NCBI GenBank assembly: GCA_947491755.1
Contig: CANLKV010000001.1
Location: 124,001-188,000 of the forward strand
Direction: 5' to 3'
Origin: an uncultured Nonlabens sp.
GTDB taxonomy: Bacteria; Bacteroidota; Bacteroidia; Flavobacteriales; Flavobacteriaceae
Length of the DNA: 64,000 nt
The notes under the pieces are model-generated. The model was given only the letters and a program-made list of their open reading frames with translations. It was not told the origin of the DNA and made no database searches. Both the position numbers and the translations under genes were made by a program. Positions within the stretch are counted from its first letter, which is position 1; every line of letters starts with the position of its first letter. Below, in pieces: positions 51,239 through 59,802 of the stretch.

Positions 51239-51246
51239 CAAAAATA
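51239..51246 (-). promoter_or_regulatory. Minus-7 box TATTTTTG for hemH
   Basis: Exact TAnnTTTG match on the minus strand, 15 nt upstream of the ATG at 51223; minus-33 not clear. Confidence 0.45.
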
Positions 51247-51319
51247 ATGGTTTTGTAGTCGGCTGGAAGATCAATTCATTACCGCTGTCTTATGGCAGTA
51301 TTGAGATTGATTATAAGTC

Positions 51320-51335
51320 CGCTTCCGCGAAAGCG
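51320..51335. repeat. Dispersed palindrome copy 15 (variant CGCTTCCGCGAAAGCG)
   Basis: In the 313-nt divergent gap between hemH and the Zn-ribbon gene. Same single-base variant as copy 1. Apart from the hemH minus-7 box, nothing else was recognised in this gap. Confidence 0.95.
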
Positions 51336-51536
51336 AAATTATCATGAACCCCTTTATAAAATAGTAACCGTTTAAATTATCATGAATAGATAAAGACGTA
51401 ACGCCTTTTAATCGATCCTAAATTGCTAAGGAGGCAAGTTGAACGGCTTACACTTTTAAAAAATCCAGTTAGGTCTTATTGAGTTTAAAAAAAGTCGTTT
51501 ACAAACATTTAGTACATTTATACAAACTATCAATCT

Positions 51537-51890
51537 ATGGCCACAAGAGAATGTGCAGAATGCGGTGACGAGGTGCGTGGTCGCGCAGATAAGAGGTTTT
51601 GTAGTGATTATTGCCGTAATGTGGCAAACAATAAATTGAACCGTGACAGTAGCGCATTAATGCGCAACATTAACAATCGATTGCGTAAAAACTGGCGCAT
51701 ACTCAATGAGATCAACACTGGTGGTAAAACAACCACTAGCCGTAATAAATTGTTATCAATGGGGTTTGACTTTAATTTTTTTACTAGTATTTACACCACA
51801 AAAAAAGGCGCGGCCTATCATTTTATCTATGACCAGGGATATTTACAAATGGAAGATGATAAATTCTTAATTGTAAAACGCGATACCTAA
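51537..51890 (+). CDS. Small zinc-ribbon protein of unknown function
   Basis: A 117-aa basic protein. N-terminal Cys6-x2-Cys9 and Cys22-x3-Cys26 (CAECGDEVRGRADKRFCSDY) form a treble-clef or MYND-like zinc site of the type that opens with a protein-synthesis or DNA-associated module. A basic helix (RNVANNKLNRDSSALMRNIN, NRLRKNWRIL) follows, then a small beta domain (GFDFNFFTSIYTTKKGAAY). This arrangement suggests nucleic-acid or protein binding. It lies 11 nt before the M28 peptidase gene, so probably cotranscribed. Not recognised as a named family. Confidence 0.7.
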   Translation: MATRECAECGDEVRGRADKRFCSDYCRNVANNKLNRDSSALMRNINNRLRKNWRILNEINTGGKTTTSRNKLLSMGFDFNFFTSIYTTKKGAAYHFIYDQGYLQMEDDKFLIVKRDT

Positions 51891-51901
51891 TTAATTTGTT
51901 T

Positions 51902-54268
51902 ATGAGACCTAAATCCCATCTGACCTCTGCCTTTTCATTTATTGCAATCATTTTAATGGTATGGTATGCCTTTACCAGCCAGACGCCTAGCGGCCAGGTG
52001 CAAGTAGACTTACCCGCAGACCAGTGGTCTACCGCCAGGGCGCTAGCACATGTTAAAGCTTTATCTCAAGCGCCTCACTATGTAGGAACTGATGCCCATA
52101 CCGCTAATCGAATTTATATTAAACGTGCTTTAGAAAAAATGGGGTTGAAAACAGAGATTCAATCTGGTTTTACTATTGACGCCAGTGGTAATCTAGCACG
52201 ACCCAGCAATATAATTGCTAGAATTCCTGGGACTGGCAATACCGGTAACGCTATAGCTTTGATGAGTCACTATGATAGCGATCCACACAGCTCTATGGGT
52301 GCCAGCGATGCGGCATCTGGAGTAGCCACTATTCTAGAAGGTGTGCGTGCCTATCTAGAGAATAATCAGCCCGTAAATGATATTATTATCCTTATTACTG
52401 ATGCAGAAGAACTGGGTCTGAACGGTGCTGATTATTTTATCGCCAACCACCGCTATGCTTCCAGTATTAAAATGGTACTCAATTTTGAAGCACGTGGTAG
52501 CGGTGGGCCTAGTTATATGCTGGTAGAAACAAATGGTGGTAATCGTAAAATCATTAACGCATTTAAAGAAGCAAATGTGGCTTACCCAGTAGCTAACTCT
52601 CTTGCTTATAGTATTTATAAAAAACTACCTAATGACACAGACCTTACGGTAATTAGAGAGAAAGGAGATATCAACGGTCTTAATTTTGCATTTATAGGAG
52701 ATCACAAGGATTATCACACCCAGCTGGACACCTATGAAAACCTAGACCGCAATACTCTTGCCCATCAAGGTAGTTATCTCATGCCTTTATTGCATCATTT
52801 TGCACAGATTGATCTAGGGGACGGTTTTAAAATTGCTCCTGGCACAGATGACATTTACTTCCCGCTGCCGGTGCTGGGCATGGTGAGCTACCCATTTAGC
52901 TGGATGAGCTTTCTAATTTTTGTGAGTGGCATTATATTGATGGGTCTAGTACTTTATGGAATACGCAAGAGGCGCATTAGCATCAAGCACCTATTACTGG
53001 GCTTTGTTCCCTTTTTAGGCAGTCTAGCTCTCGCTTATTTTATACCTAATTTTTTGTGGCAGTATCTCAAAACTACTCCGTTTTATATAGAGCAGCCTAG
53101 TATTTTTCCTGCAACTGGGTATTTGTGGGTTGCTGCGACCGCTTTTTTAGGGACAGGTATCGCCTTTTTAGGATACCATCTTATTTTTCAAAAGGACCGT
53201 ATGGCCAGTCATAGTATAGCGCCACTATTATTATTGTGGATCATATGCGTTATTGTAGGATACCCTGCTGGTGGTGAAGGGATTATACCAGCTGCTTATT
53301 TACCAGGTGCTGGGTTTTTTATCGTTCCCCTGTATTGTGGTCTTTTTTTATTGTGGCTCAACATCGCTCAAAAACGTCCTAGCTACCTGATCATGCTGCT
53401 ATTTGCGGCGCCCACAATTTTCATATTTGCTCCATTTGTAAAGGCTTTTCCCGTCGCGCTTGGTATGAATATTTTATTTGTTGCTGCAGTTCTTAGCGTG
53501 CTCATTTTTGGCTTACTGATTCCGGTTTTAGGTCATTATCGTAAAAAGAATATCCTTGCTATAATCTCATTTATTAGTTGTGGAGTATTTGCGTGTCTCG
53601 CCATTGCCAAAGCAGACTTCTCTACAACTCAACCACAAAAAACAAGCCTTGTTTACCTACTTGATACTGACTCGCAAACTGCGCAATGGGCCACTTACGA
53701 TCAAAATCTAAGCGACTGGACACAACAAAAACTAGGGCCCGACCCGCGACCTGTCAGTGCAAAAGACCAAAACACGATTGACTCAAAATACAGCGGTAAA
53801 TTTACCTATAGCGCGCCAGCGCGAGTAATTGATCTGCCAGAAATAACTGCCGTCATCGCTACAGATACCGTCATTAATAATTTACGTACCATAAAGCTCA
53901 TGCTGCGCAGCAAGCGCAAAATTGAGCGCTGGGAAGTATTTAGCGAGCCGCAATTTACTTTTACCGACGCCATAATCAACGGTGCACCAGTGCCTAAAAA
54001 TCAAGAGGGAATTCCATTTGCAAGACGTCGCGGCAATCGCTTACTGTCCTATTATGTTTCTAATCAATCACCACTGGTGATGGAACTTACCTTTGACGCG
54101 GCAGTATCTCCCGTCTTTAATGTATATGCGGCTAGCTTTGATTTGTTAGACGAACCTCAAGTGGGTGTCGCCCCTAGACCAGAAGAGACCATGCCCATGC
54201 CTTTTGTTTTAAATGATGCCATCATGATGCAAAAAATGATACGTATTCCAGAAGTTGATGAGAACTAA
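51902..54268 (+). CDS. M28 family zinc peptidase with C-terminal membrane domain
   Basis: A 788-aa protein: an N-terminal anchor helix (TSAFSFIAIILMVWYAF), then a co-catalytic zinc aminopeptidase domain facing the periplasm (SHYDSDPHSSMGASDAASG, ITDAEELGLNGADYF, FEARGSGGPSY, GDHKDYHTQLDTYENL, about residues 45-300), a block of about eight membrane helices (330-570) and a C-terminal soluble beta domain (610-788). The order resembles ER aminopeptidase ERMP1/Fxna of eukaryotes and related bacterial proteins. It likely trims peptides in the periplasm. ATG at 51902 preferred over TTG two codons earlier. Overlaps the epimerase gene by 11 nt. Confidence 0.88.
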   Translation: MRPKSHLTSAFSFIAIILMVWYAFTSQTPSGQVQVDLPADQWSTARALAHVKALSQAPHYVGTDAHTANRIYIKRALEKMGLKTEIQSGFTIDASGNLARPSNIIARIPGTGNTGNAIALMSHYDSDPHSSMGASDAASGVATILEGVRAYLENNQPVNDIIILITDAEELGLNGADYFIANHRYASSIKMVLNFEARGSGGPSYMLVETNGGNRKIINAFKEANVAYPVANSLAYSIYKKLPNDTDLTVIREKGDINGLNFAFIGDHKDYHTQLDTYENLDRNTLAHQGSYLMPLLHHFAQIDLGDGFKIAPGTDDIYFPLPVLGMVSYPFSWMSFLIFVSGIILMGLVLYGIRKRRISIKHLLLGFVPFLGSLALAYFIPNFLWQYLKTTPFYIEQPSIFPATGYLWVAATAFLGTGIAFLGYHLIFQKDRMASHSIAPLLLLWIICVIVGYPAGGEGIIPAAYLPGAGFFIVPLYCGLFLLWLNIAQKRPSYLIMLLFAAPTIFIFAPFVKAFPVALGMNILFVAAVLSVLIFGLLIPVLGHYRKKNILAIISFISCGVFACLAIAKADFSTTQPQKTSLVYLLDTDSQTAQWATYDQNLSDWTQQKLGPDPRPVSAKDQNTIDSKYSGKFTYSAPARVIDLPEITAVIATDTVINNLRTIKLMLRSKRKIERWEVFSEPQFTFTDAIINGAPVPKNQEGIPFARRRGNRLLSYYVSNQSPLVMELTFDAAVSPVFNVYAASFDLLDEPQVGVAPRPEETMPMPFVLNDAIMMQKMIRIPEVDEN

Positions 54269-55028
54269 TATAGGAATTATGGGCTGTGGCTGGTTAGGAA
54301 AACCACTCGCCCTCGCATTACTAGACAAAGGATACTTTGTAAAAGGAACCACTACCCAGATAAAAAAGTTGGACGACCTGCGAAAATCTGGAATTGACCC
54401 ATATATCGTTGAGCTTAATGAGACCTATATCGACGGTGGTATAGATGCGTTTCTAGAAAATATAGACACGCTTGTTATCAATATACCGCCTAGATTGAGA
54501 ACAAATCCCGACAGTGATTATGCCGGCAGGGTAAGATTGCTCATGCGCAGTATTGATATATACTCTAGAATAAATAGAGTTATTTATATCTCTAGCACCG
54601 CAGTTTTTAAGGACACTCCACAAATCCCGATTTACACAGAGAAAAATCCGGCCAATGCTACCGATAAAAAAGGTCTGCAGCTTATTGCTGGTGAAGAGGT
54701 CATTCGTACAGCACAAGCGAGCACAGTTATAATAAGGCCTGGTGGTTTGATAGGTGGTCATCGCCATCCTATAAAGTATCTGGCCGGTAAAAAAGATCTT
54801 GATAATGCCACCGCCCCTGTAAACCTGACGGATAGAACACATCTTATAAATATTATAATCAAGTCAATCACTGGCCAGGTTACTGTTCCTACCATTCATG
54901 CCATTAGTGAAGCTCACGACACACGACAATCCTATTATATAAAAAAGGCCCAAGAACAAAATCTTGAGCCTCCCGTTTTTAACGATCAACCATCGGTAGG
55001 TAAAAAAGTTACCTCTGTTATACTTTAA
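54258..55028 (+). CDS. NAD(P)-binding epimerase/dehydratase-like protein
   Basis: A 256-aa Rossmann-fold protein. NAD(P) motif NIGIMGCGWLGKPLALAL (GxxGxxG), then VINIPPRLR, the conserved IYISSTAVFKD, and a TTVIIRPGGLIGGHRHPI block. It resembles the YeeZ-like branch of extended SDR proteins. The usual YxxxK is not obvious; at the expected place is TDKKGLQLIAGEE, so catalysis may be absent or different. Starts inside the end of the M28 gene and overlaps the barrel gene convergently by 4 nt. Confidence 0.8.
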   Translation: MRTNIGIMGCGWLGKPLALALLDKGYFVKGTTTQIKKLDDLRKSGIDPYIVELNETYIDGGIDAFLENIDTLVINIPPRLRTNPDSDYAGRVRLLMRSIDIYSRINRVIYISSTAVFKDTPQIPIYTEKNPANATDKKGLQLIAGEEVIRTAQASTVIIRPGGLIGGHRHPIKYLAGKKDLDNATAPVNLTDRTHLINIIIKSITGQVTVPTIHAISEAHDTRQSYYIKKAQEQNLEPPVFNDQPSVGKKVTSVIL

Positions 55029-55678
55029 AATTGATAGCCTACAGCAAGTGTAAATACAGAATGTTTGATATCATTTTCAAAGGTGCCAAATCCTGGGAAA
55101 TTAGTGTCTCGATATACCTTTGTCAATCCTAGATCATATTGAGCTCTAGCAAATAATCCTTGATGGATAAAGGCTTGAAAACCTACAATGGCAGATAATG
55201 TTGTTCCTTGCTCATTTTGAATTTCTTGAGATACCTCTCCTAGATCTCCTAGATCTACCTCTACCTCGTCTGTTACCACAAAGCCCACTTGAGGACCTAA
55301 ATAAATAGAAAATACAGGTGTAAAATCATATTGAACAACCAGAGGTATTTGCAAATAATCCAGTTTTACGATAGCATCTACATTGAGCCCGCCCCCTGGA
55401 TCAACCATAGGATCAACCTCTACAAAGGTGTTTGCCGTAGCTCCCTGCTGGGAATAATTAATCCCTGATCGCAGTTGGAATGGAGAGTTCTCGATATCAA
55501 ATGCAACAAAAATCCCAATGTTTGCTCCCACTCGAGTATCTGCCTCGTCGTCGTTAGTAAGATTTGCTAGGTTCAACCCAGCGTGTAGGCCGTAATGAAA
55601 CTCCCCTTTTGGGTTGGTATTCTGCGCCCAGCTATAGCTAACTATTAAAAGCAGGCTGCTCAAAAAAAATGTTTTCAT
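55025..55678 (-). CDS. Outer-membrane beta-barrel protein (PorT/porin family)
   Basis: A 217-aa protein with signal peptide (MKTFFLSSLLLIVSYSWAQ) and an eight-strand barrel of the outer-membrane protein beta-barrel 2 type: GEFHYGLHAGLNLANL, LRSGINYSQQGA, LDYLQIPLVVQYDF, VFSIYLGPQVGFVV, LFARAQYDLGLTKV, with C-terminal FTLAVGYQF. Such proteins are common in Bacteroidota and mostly of unknown function. Monocistronic. Confidence 0.88.
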   Translation of the reverse strand: MKTFFLSSLLLIVSYSWAQNTNPKGEFHYGLHAGLNLANLTNDDEADTRVGANIGIFVAFDIENSPFQLRSGINYSQQGATANTFVEVDPMVDPGGGLNVDAIVKLDYLQIPLVVQYDFTPVFSIYLGPQVGFVVTDEVEVDLGDLGEVSQEIQNEQGTTLSAIVGFQAFIHQGLFARAQYDLGLTKVYRDTNFPGFGTFENDIKHSVFTLAVGYQF

Positions 55679-55719
55679 GTATTATAGATATTAGAGTTTA
55701 AATATACCATTTGTGGCGA

Positions 55720-56184
55720 TTACCAGGTCAAGTACGGATGGTTTACTAGATAAGAGTTGTAGTACCGCACATCGCCCGTTACCTCAACACCCAGCCAGTT
55801 AGGTTTTGTAAAGCTTTCGTTTTCATTATTTAATTCGATCTCTGCCATTAAAAGGCCCTTGTTTTCTCCTTCAAATACGTCGACTTCAAAGACATGGTCG
55901 TCAACAGGAACTTCATATCTCGTTTTTGCGATCACACCTGGCAGGCAAATTTTCAGCAGTTGTTCTGCTTCTGAGATGTCGATTTCCTTCTCCCATTCAA
56001 AACGGCTGGTACCAGTTGCATTTGATATTCCCTTAATGGTAAGATAAGCCCAGTCGCCTTTAATACGTATGCGCACATTGCGCTGTGGATCATCACTCAA
56101 GTAGCCCTGTACAATTTTAGACCCCTCAATATTTTCAAGAAAACTTGTGTCCTGAACTAGGAATTTTCGTTCTATTTCTTGCAT
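55720..56184 (-). CDS. CYTH domain protein (triphosphate tunnel metalloenzyme)
   Basis: A 154-aa protein with the N-terminal ExExK motif (EIERKF, residues 3-8), basic strand residues (VRIRIKGDWAYLTIKG), and acidic metal-binding residues late in the domain (FEVDVFEG, MAEIELNNEN). Family members hydrolyse tripolyphosphate, thiamine triphosphate or make cAMP; which applies is unknown. Last gene of purN-rnhA-cyth on the minus strand, its start 1 nt from the end of rnhA. Confidence 0.92.
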   Translation of the reverse strand: MQEIERKFLVQDTSFLENIEGSKIVQGYLSDDPQRNVRIRIKGDWAYLTIKGISNATGTSRFEWEKEIDISEAEQLLKICLPGVIAKTRYEVPVDDHVFEVDVFEGENKGLLMAEIELNNENESFTKPNWLGVEVTGDVRYYNSYLVNHPYLTW

Positions 56185-56673
56185 TTATTTTTTAAACAAA
56201 TTCTTTTCAGCGGCCTCAAAACCCTCGTCTATCAAATGGTTTTCTGGATGGGTAGCAGCATATACGGCCAGCTGGTCGCATCGCTCATTTTGTGGATGAT
56301 CATTATGCCCTTTAATCCATACAAATCTTGCTGGGGCTTGATTAAAGGCTTTGATAAAACGCTGCCATAGATCGACATTCTTTACATTTTTCCACTTGCG
56401 GCGTATCCAGCCATCGATCCATTTTTTATTGACCGCATCGCTTACGTATTTACTGTCGGTAAACACGGTGATAGGAATTTCTGGTTTTTTAATCTTTTCC
56501 AGTGCGACAATTACCGCTAGCAATTCCATCCTGTTGTTAGTCGTCTTGCGGTAGCCCTGGGCAAATTCTTTTTTAAAATTACGACTGGGTTGCTCCATTA
56601 CAATACCATAACCACCAGGGCCAGGGTTACCACGTGAACTACCGTCTGTATAAATATGTACTTGATCCTTCAA
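56185..56673 (-). CDS. rnhA: Ribonuclease HI
   Basis: Degrades RNA of RNA-DNA hybrids. 162 aa, single domain. Catalytic residues: Asp in HIYTDGSSRGNPGPGGYG, Glu in NNRMELLAVI, Asp in VFTDSKYV, and a late Asp/His region (IKGHNDHPQNERCDQLA). No hybrid-binding extension. Overlaps purN by 4 nt. Confidence 0.96.
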   Translation of the reverse strand: MKDQVHIYTDGSSRGNPGPGGYGIVMEQPSRNFKKEFAQGYRKTTNNRMELLAVIVALEKIKKPEIPITVFTDSKYVSDAVNKKWIDGWIRRKWKNVKNVDLWQRFIKAFNQAPARFVWIKGHNDHPQNERCDQLAVYAATHPENHLIDEGFEAAEKNLFKK

Positions 56674-57233
56674 ATTAAAAGGCTTTCTATAGTTTGTGGG
56701 TAATACAAGTGTTCTAGTTCTAAGACTTTTGCAGCGACCTGCTGTGGCGTCTCTCCAGGCTTGACGCTACAACGCTCTTGTCTTATAATAGCACCCTCAT
56801 CATAATTTTCGTTGACATAGTGTATAGTGATACCGCTTTCCTGTTCTCCTGCAGCAACCACCGCCGTGTGTACATGTATACCATACATGCCTTTACCACC
56901 ATATTTAGGCAGCAGCGCTGGATGAATATTAATTACCTTCTGTTCAAAGTCTTGCACTAAAAAGTCTGGAAATTTCCATAAAAAACCTGCAAGAACTATT
57001 AAATCTGGGTTGATGGCCTGTAGCAGTAGATGTATAGAGTTCGCTTTCGCGAAAGCGAACTTATTAAAACTCAAACCCGGTATTCCTGAATTTTTTGCTC
57101 GCTCCAGCACCCCTGCATTAGGGTTATTTGACAAAATCAGAACTATCTCAATTTTACGAGAGTCCTTAAAGTAATCAATGATTGCCTGGGCGTTGCTGCC
57201 CCCACCACTTGCAAATAGAACGACTTTTTTCAT
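56670..57233 (-). CDS. purN: Phosphoribosylglycinamide formyltransferase
   Basis: Folate-dependent third step of purine synthesis. 187 aa, full length. GGGSNAQAIIDYF binds the ribotide; INIHPALLPKYGGKGMYG and YDEGAIIRQ give the catalytic Asn-His-Asp set. A perfect palindrome extended to 22 bp lies at residues about 58-64, read as KFAFAKAN. Divergent from acpP. Confidence 0.94.
   Translation of the reverse strand: MKKVVLFASGGGSNAQAIIDYFKDSRKIEIVLILSNNPNAGVLERAKNSGIPGLSFNKFAFAKANSIHLLLQAINPDLIVLAGFLWKFPDFLVQDFEQKVINIHPALLPKYGGKGMYGIHVHTAVVAAGEQESGITIHYVNENYDEGAIIRQERCSVKPGETPQQVAAKVLELEHLYYPQTIESLLI
57042..57057. repeat. Dispersed palindrome copy 16 (perfect, inside purN)
   Basis: The longest copy: the two-fold symmetry extends 3 bp further on each side (57039-57060, 22 bp in all). 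Read on the minus strand as F-A-F-A-K-A-N. Confidence 0.97.
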
Positions 57234-57329
57234 TGCTCAAAGATAGCAATGTGACCAGAAAAGCAGGTTTAAAAATACGTTTTGATCTTCACATAATTTT
57301 AATAAAGGCATATTTGTCCCAAAGTTTGT

Positions 57330-57337
57330 TATTTTTG
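57330..57337 (+). promoter_or_regulatory. Minus-7 box TATTTTTG for acpP
   Basis: Exact TAnnTTTG match, 30 nt before the acpP ATG. The nearest TTTG upstream gives a spacer of only 13 nt. Confidence 0.5.
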
Positions 57338-57367
57338 CCACTCATTAAAAATTAAAATAAGATTATT

Positions 57368-57604
57368 ATGTCTGACATTGCATCAAGAGTAAAAGCGATT
57401 ATCGTTGACAAACTGGGCGTAGACGAGAACGAGGTAGTAACTGAAGCGAGCTTCACAAACGACCTAGGCGCTGACTCACTTGACACCGTTGAGTTGATCA
57501 TGGAATTTGAAAAGGAATTTGACATTCAAATACCTGATGATCAAGCAGAAAATATCGCTACTGTAGGTCAAGCTGTTTCATATATAGAAGAAGCAAAAGC
57601 TTAA
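57368..57604 (+). CDS. acpP: Acyl carrier protein
   Basis: A 78-aa acidic four-helix protein that carries growing acyl chains. The phosphopantetheine site is Ser37 in [16 protein letters not shown]. 10 nt before fabF, the usual operon. Confidence 0.98.
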   Translation: MSDIASRVKAIIVDKLGVDENEVVTEASFTNDLGADSLDTVELIMEFEKEFDIQIPDDQAENIATVGQAVSYIEEAKA

Positions 57605-57614
57605 TTAATAGTAC

Positions 57615-58862
57615 ATGGAATTAAAGCGAGTTGTAATTACTGGAATGGGTGCCCTTACTCCTATAGGTAACAACCTAGGGGATTATTGGGAGGCGTTAAA
57701 AACTGGAAAAAGTGGCTGTGCCCCTATCACCTATTTTGACACAGAACATTTCAAAACAAAATTCGCTTGTGAACTCAAAGACTTCAATGTCGAGGATTTC
57801 ATAGACCGCAAAGAAGCACGCCGCATGGACCGCTTTGCACAGTACGCTGTCGTAGCAGGAGATGAGGCAATTGCTGACTCTGGACTAGCTACCGACTCTA
57901 TTGACAAAAATAGAGTCGGTGTTATCTGGGGTGCTGGTATAGGTGGTCTGGAAACTTTTCAGGAAGAGGTAAAATCATTTGCTAATGGAAATGGCACACC
58001 ACGATTTAACCCTTTCTTTATACCTAAAATGATTGCAGATATTGCACCAGCTCATATTTCTATAAAATATGGGTTTATGGGGCCTAATTATACCACCGTA
58101 TCTGCTTGTGCATCTAGCGCAAATGCCATGCTAGACGCTGTTAATTACATACGACTAGGACACTGCGACGTGATTGTGACTGGCGGCTCTGAAGCGGCTG
58201 TAACGCAAGCGGGAATGGGTGGTTTTAATGCCATGCACGCTTTATCTACACGCAATGAAAGTCCAGAGACTGCAAGCCGCCCATTTGATGCGACCAGAGA
58301 TGGATTTGTTCTGGGAGAAGGCGCAGGAGCACTGGTTCTAGAAAGTTATGAATATGCAAAAGCACGTGGTGCCAAAATCTATGCTGAAGTCATAGGTGGC
58401 GGTTTCTCTAGCGATGCTTATCACATTACCGCACCAGACCCAGAGGGTAAAGGTGTGATTGCAGTGATGAAAAATACACTGGAAAACGCAGGTATCAAGC
58501 CAGAAGACGTTGACCACATTAACACACACGGTACGTCCACCCCATTAGGTGACGTTGCTGAATTGAAGGCTATAAAGGCCGTTTTTGGTGATCATGCACC
58601 TCGCATCAGTATCAACTCTACAAAATCTATGACTGGTCACTTGCTAGGGGCAGCTGGAGCGATAGAGTCCATTGCCAGCGTTATGGCGATCAATCATGGT
58701 ATTGTGCCACCTACCATCAATCACACAACTGTAGACGAGCATATTGACCCGTCGCTACATCTTATCTTAAACAAGCCAGAACATCGCGAGGTTAATGTTG
58801 CGTTGAGTAATACCTTCGGTTTTGGTGGACACAATTGTTGTATTGCCTTTAAAAAAATATAG
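57615..58862 (+). CDS. fabF: 3-oxoacyl-ACP synthase II
   Basis: Condensing enzyme of fatty-acid elongation. 415 aa. The Cys-His-His triad is visible: TVSACASSANA (Cys), NTHGTSTPLGD (His) and TGHLLGAAGAIES (His); C-terminal GFGGHNCCIAF is typical. In the operon acpP-fabF-rnc. Confidence 0.98.
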   Translation: MELKRVVITGMGALTPIGNNLGDYWEALKTGKSGCAPITYFDTEHFKTKFACELKDFNVEDFIDRKEARRMDRFAQYAVVAGDEAIADSGLATDSIDKNRVGVIWGAGIGGLETFQEEVKSFANGNGTPRFNPFFIPKMIADIAPAHISIKYGFMGPNYTTVSACASSANAMLDAVNYIRLGHCDVIVTGGSEAAVTQAGMGGFNAMHALSTRNESPETASRPFDATRDGFVLGEGAGALVLESYEYAKARGAKIYAEVIGGGFSSDAYHITAPDPEGKGVIAVMKNTLENAGIKPEDVDHINTHGTSTPLGDVAELKAIKAVFGDHAPRISINSTKSMTGHLLGAAGAIESIASVMAINHGIVPPTINHTTVDEHIDPSLHLILNKPEHREVNVALSNTFGFGGHNCCIAFKKI

Positions 58863-58877
58863 GCTGCCACTGAGTAA

Positions 58878-59627
58878 ATGAATAGTTTTAAATCTCTTTT
58901 CAAAACTAAAAAACCGTCAGACGGCGCTGATTTACAATTACTGGAAAAGGGTATTAAAAAAATAACTGGCCTTACTCCTAAAGATATTTCCATTTATAGA
59001 ACTGCCTTTACCCATAAATCTATGGGAATTAAGGAGGCAAATGGGGGCACGGTAAGCTATGAGCGGCTAGAATTTTTGGGCGATGCGATCCTGGGAGCGA
59101 TCATTGCAGAATATATTTATAACAAAGTGTCTAGTGGTGACGAGGGTTACCTTACTAAAATGCGTTCTAAAATCGTGAGTAGGGAGCATTTAAATGAGCT
59201 GGGTCTCGATTTTGGACTGCTCAACTTTGCTCAAACACAAGTGCCTACAAAGCATTTTGGTAACAATATATACGGCAATTTATTTGAAGCACTCGTAGGT
59301 GCCGTTTACATAGATCGTGGCTATAGAGCTTGTAAAAAGTTTATTTGTAATCGCGTGGTAGAACCCTATGTAGACATAGAAAAGCTAGAAGGCAAGGTAA
59401 TTTCTTATAAAAGTTTGCTGATTGAATGGTGTCAAAAAAACAAAAGGGTATTTGATTTTGACGTTTATGAAGACACGGGAATTAACGAGGTACGTCATTT
59501 TGCGGTAAAACTCTCCATAGATAAAAAGGTTATTGCTAAGGCCAGAGCTACCTCAAAGAAAAAAGCAGAGGAAAAAGCGAGTAAGCGCGCTTTTTTTGCC
59601 TTGCAAGACAAGATTTCTCAAAGGTAA
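58878..59627 (+). CDS. rnc: Ribonuclease III
   Basis: Double-strand RNA endonuclease processing rRNA and mRNA. 249 aa: RNase III domain with YERLEFLGDAILG (catalytic Glu/Asp signature) and FGNNIYGNLFEALVGAVYIDRG, then a C-terminal dsRNA-binding domain (about 175-245, ATSKKKAEEKASKRAFFALQ). Starts 15 nt after fabF. Confidence 0.97.
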   Translation: MNSFKSLFKTKKPSDGADLQLLEKGIKKITGLTPKDISIYRTAFTHKSMGIKEANGGTVSYERLEFLGDAILGAIIAEYIYNKVSSGDEGYLTKMRSKIVSREHLNELGLDFGLLNFAQTQVPTKHFGNNIYGNLFEALVGAVYIDRGYRACKKFICNRVVEPYVDIEKLEGKVISYKSLLIEWCQKNKRVFDFDVYEDTGINEVRHFAVKLSIDKKVIAKARATSKKKAEEKASKRAFFALQDKISQR

Positions 59628-59665
59628 TAGAGTGTCTTTCTTGCCATTCAGTAGGTATATCTTTT

Positions 59666-59681
59666 CGCTTTCGCGGAAGCG
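59666..59681. repeat. Dispersed palindrome copy 17 (variant CGCTTTCGCGGAAGCG)
   Basis: 39 nt after the rnc stop; followed by a separate small inverted repeat TTATCA-TTAT-TGATAA (59689-59704). Confidence 0.95.
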
Positions 59682-59802
59682 AACCCCTTATCATTATTGA
59701 TAATAGAGGGAACAATAACGTTTTCGTAGAAAAATACCTGCAAAACCGACACAACGAGACACTTAGTTGTAGATTGTCTAGTACCTTTACTGGTTAAATT
59801 AT

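Noticed and set aside
54453..54842. 129-codon frame antisense to the epimerase-like gene
   Set aside because: No domain or start signal; the plus-strand gene has a clear NAD(P)-binding motif.
59641..59802. A short gene between rnc and the IPExxxVDY gene
   Set aside because: No frame with a plausible start and composition; the gap holds a palindrome copy, a small inverted repeat and a possible promoter.
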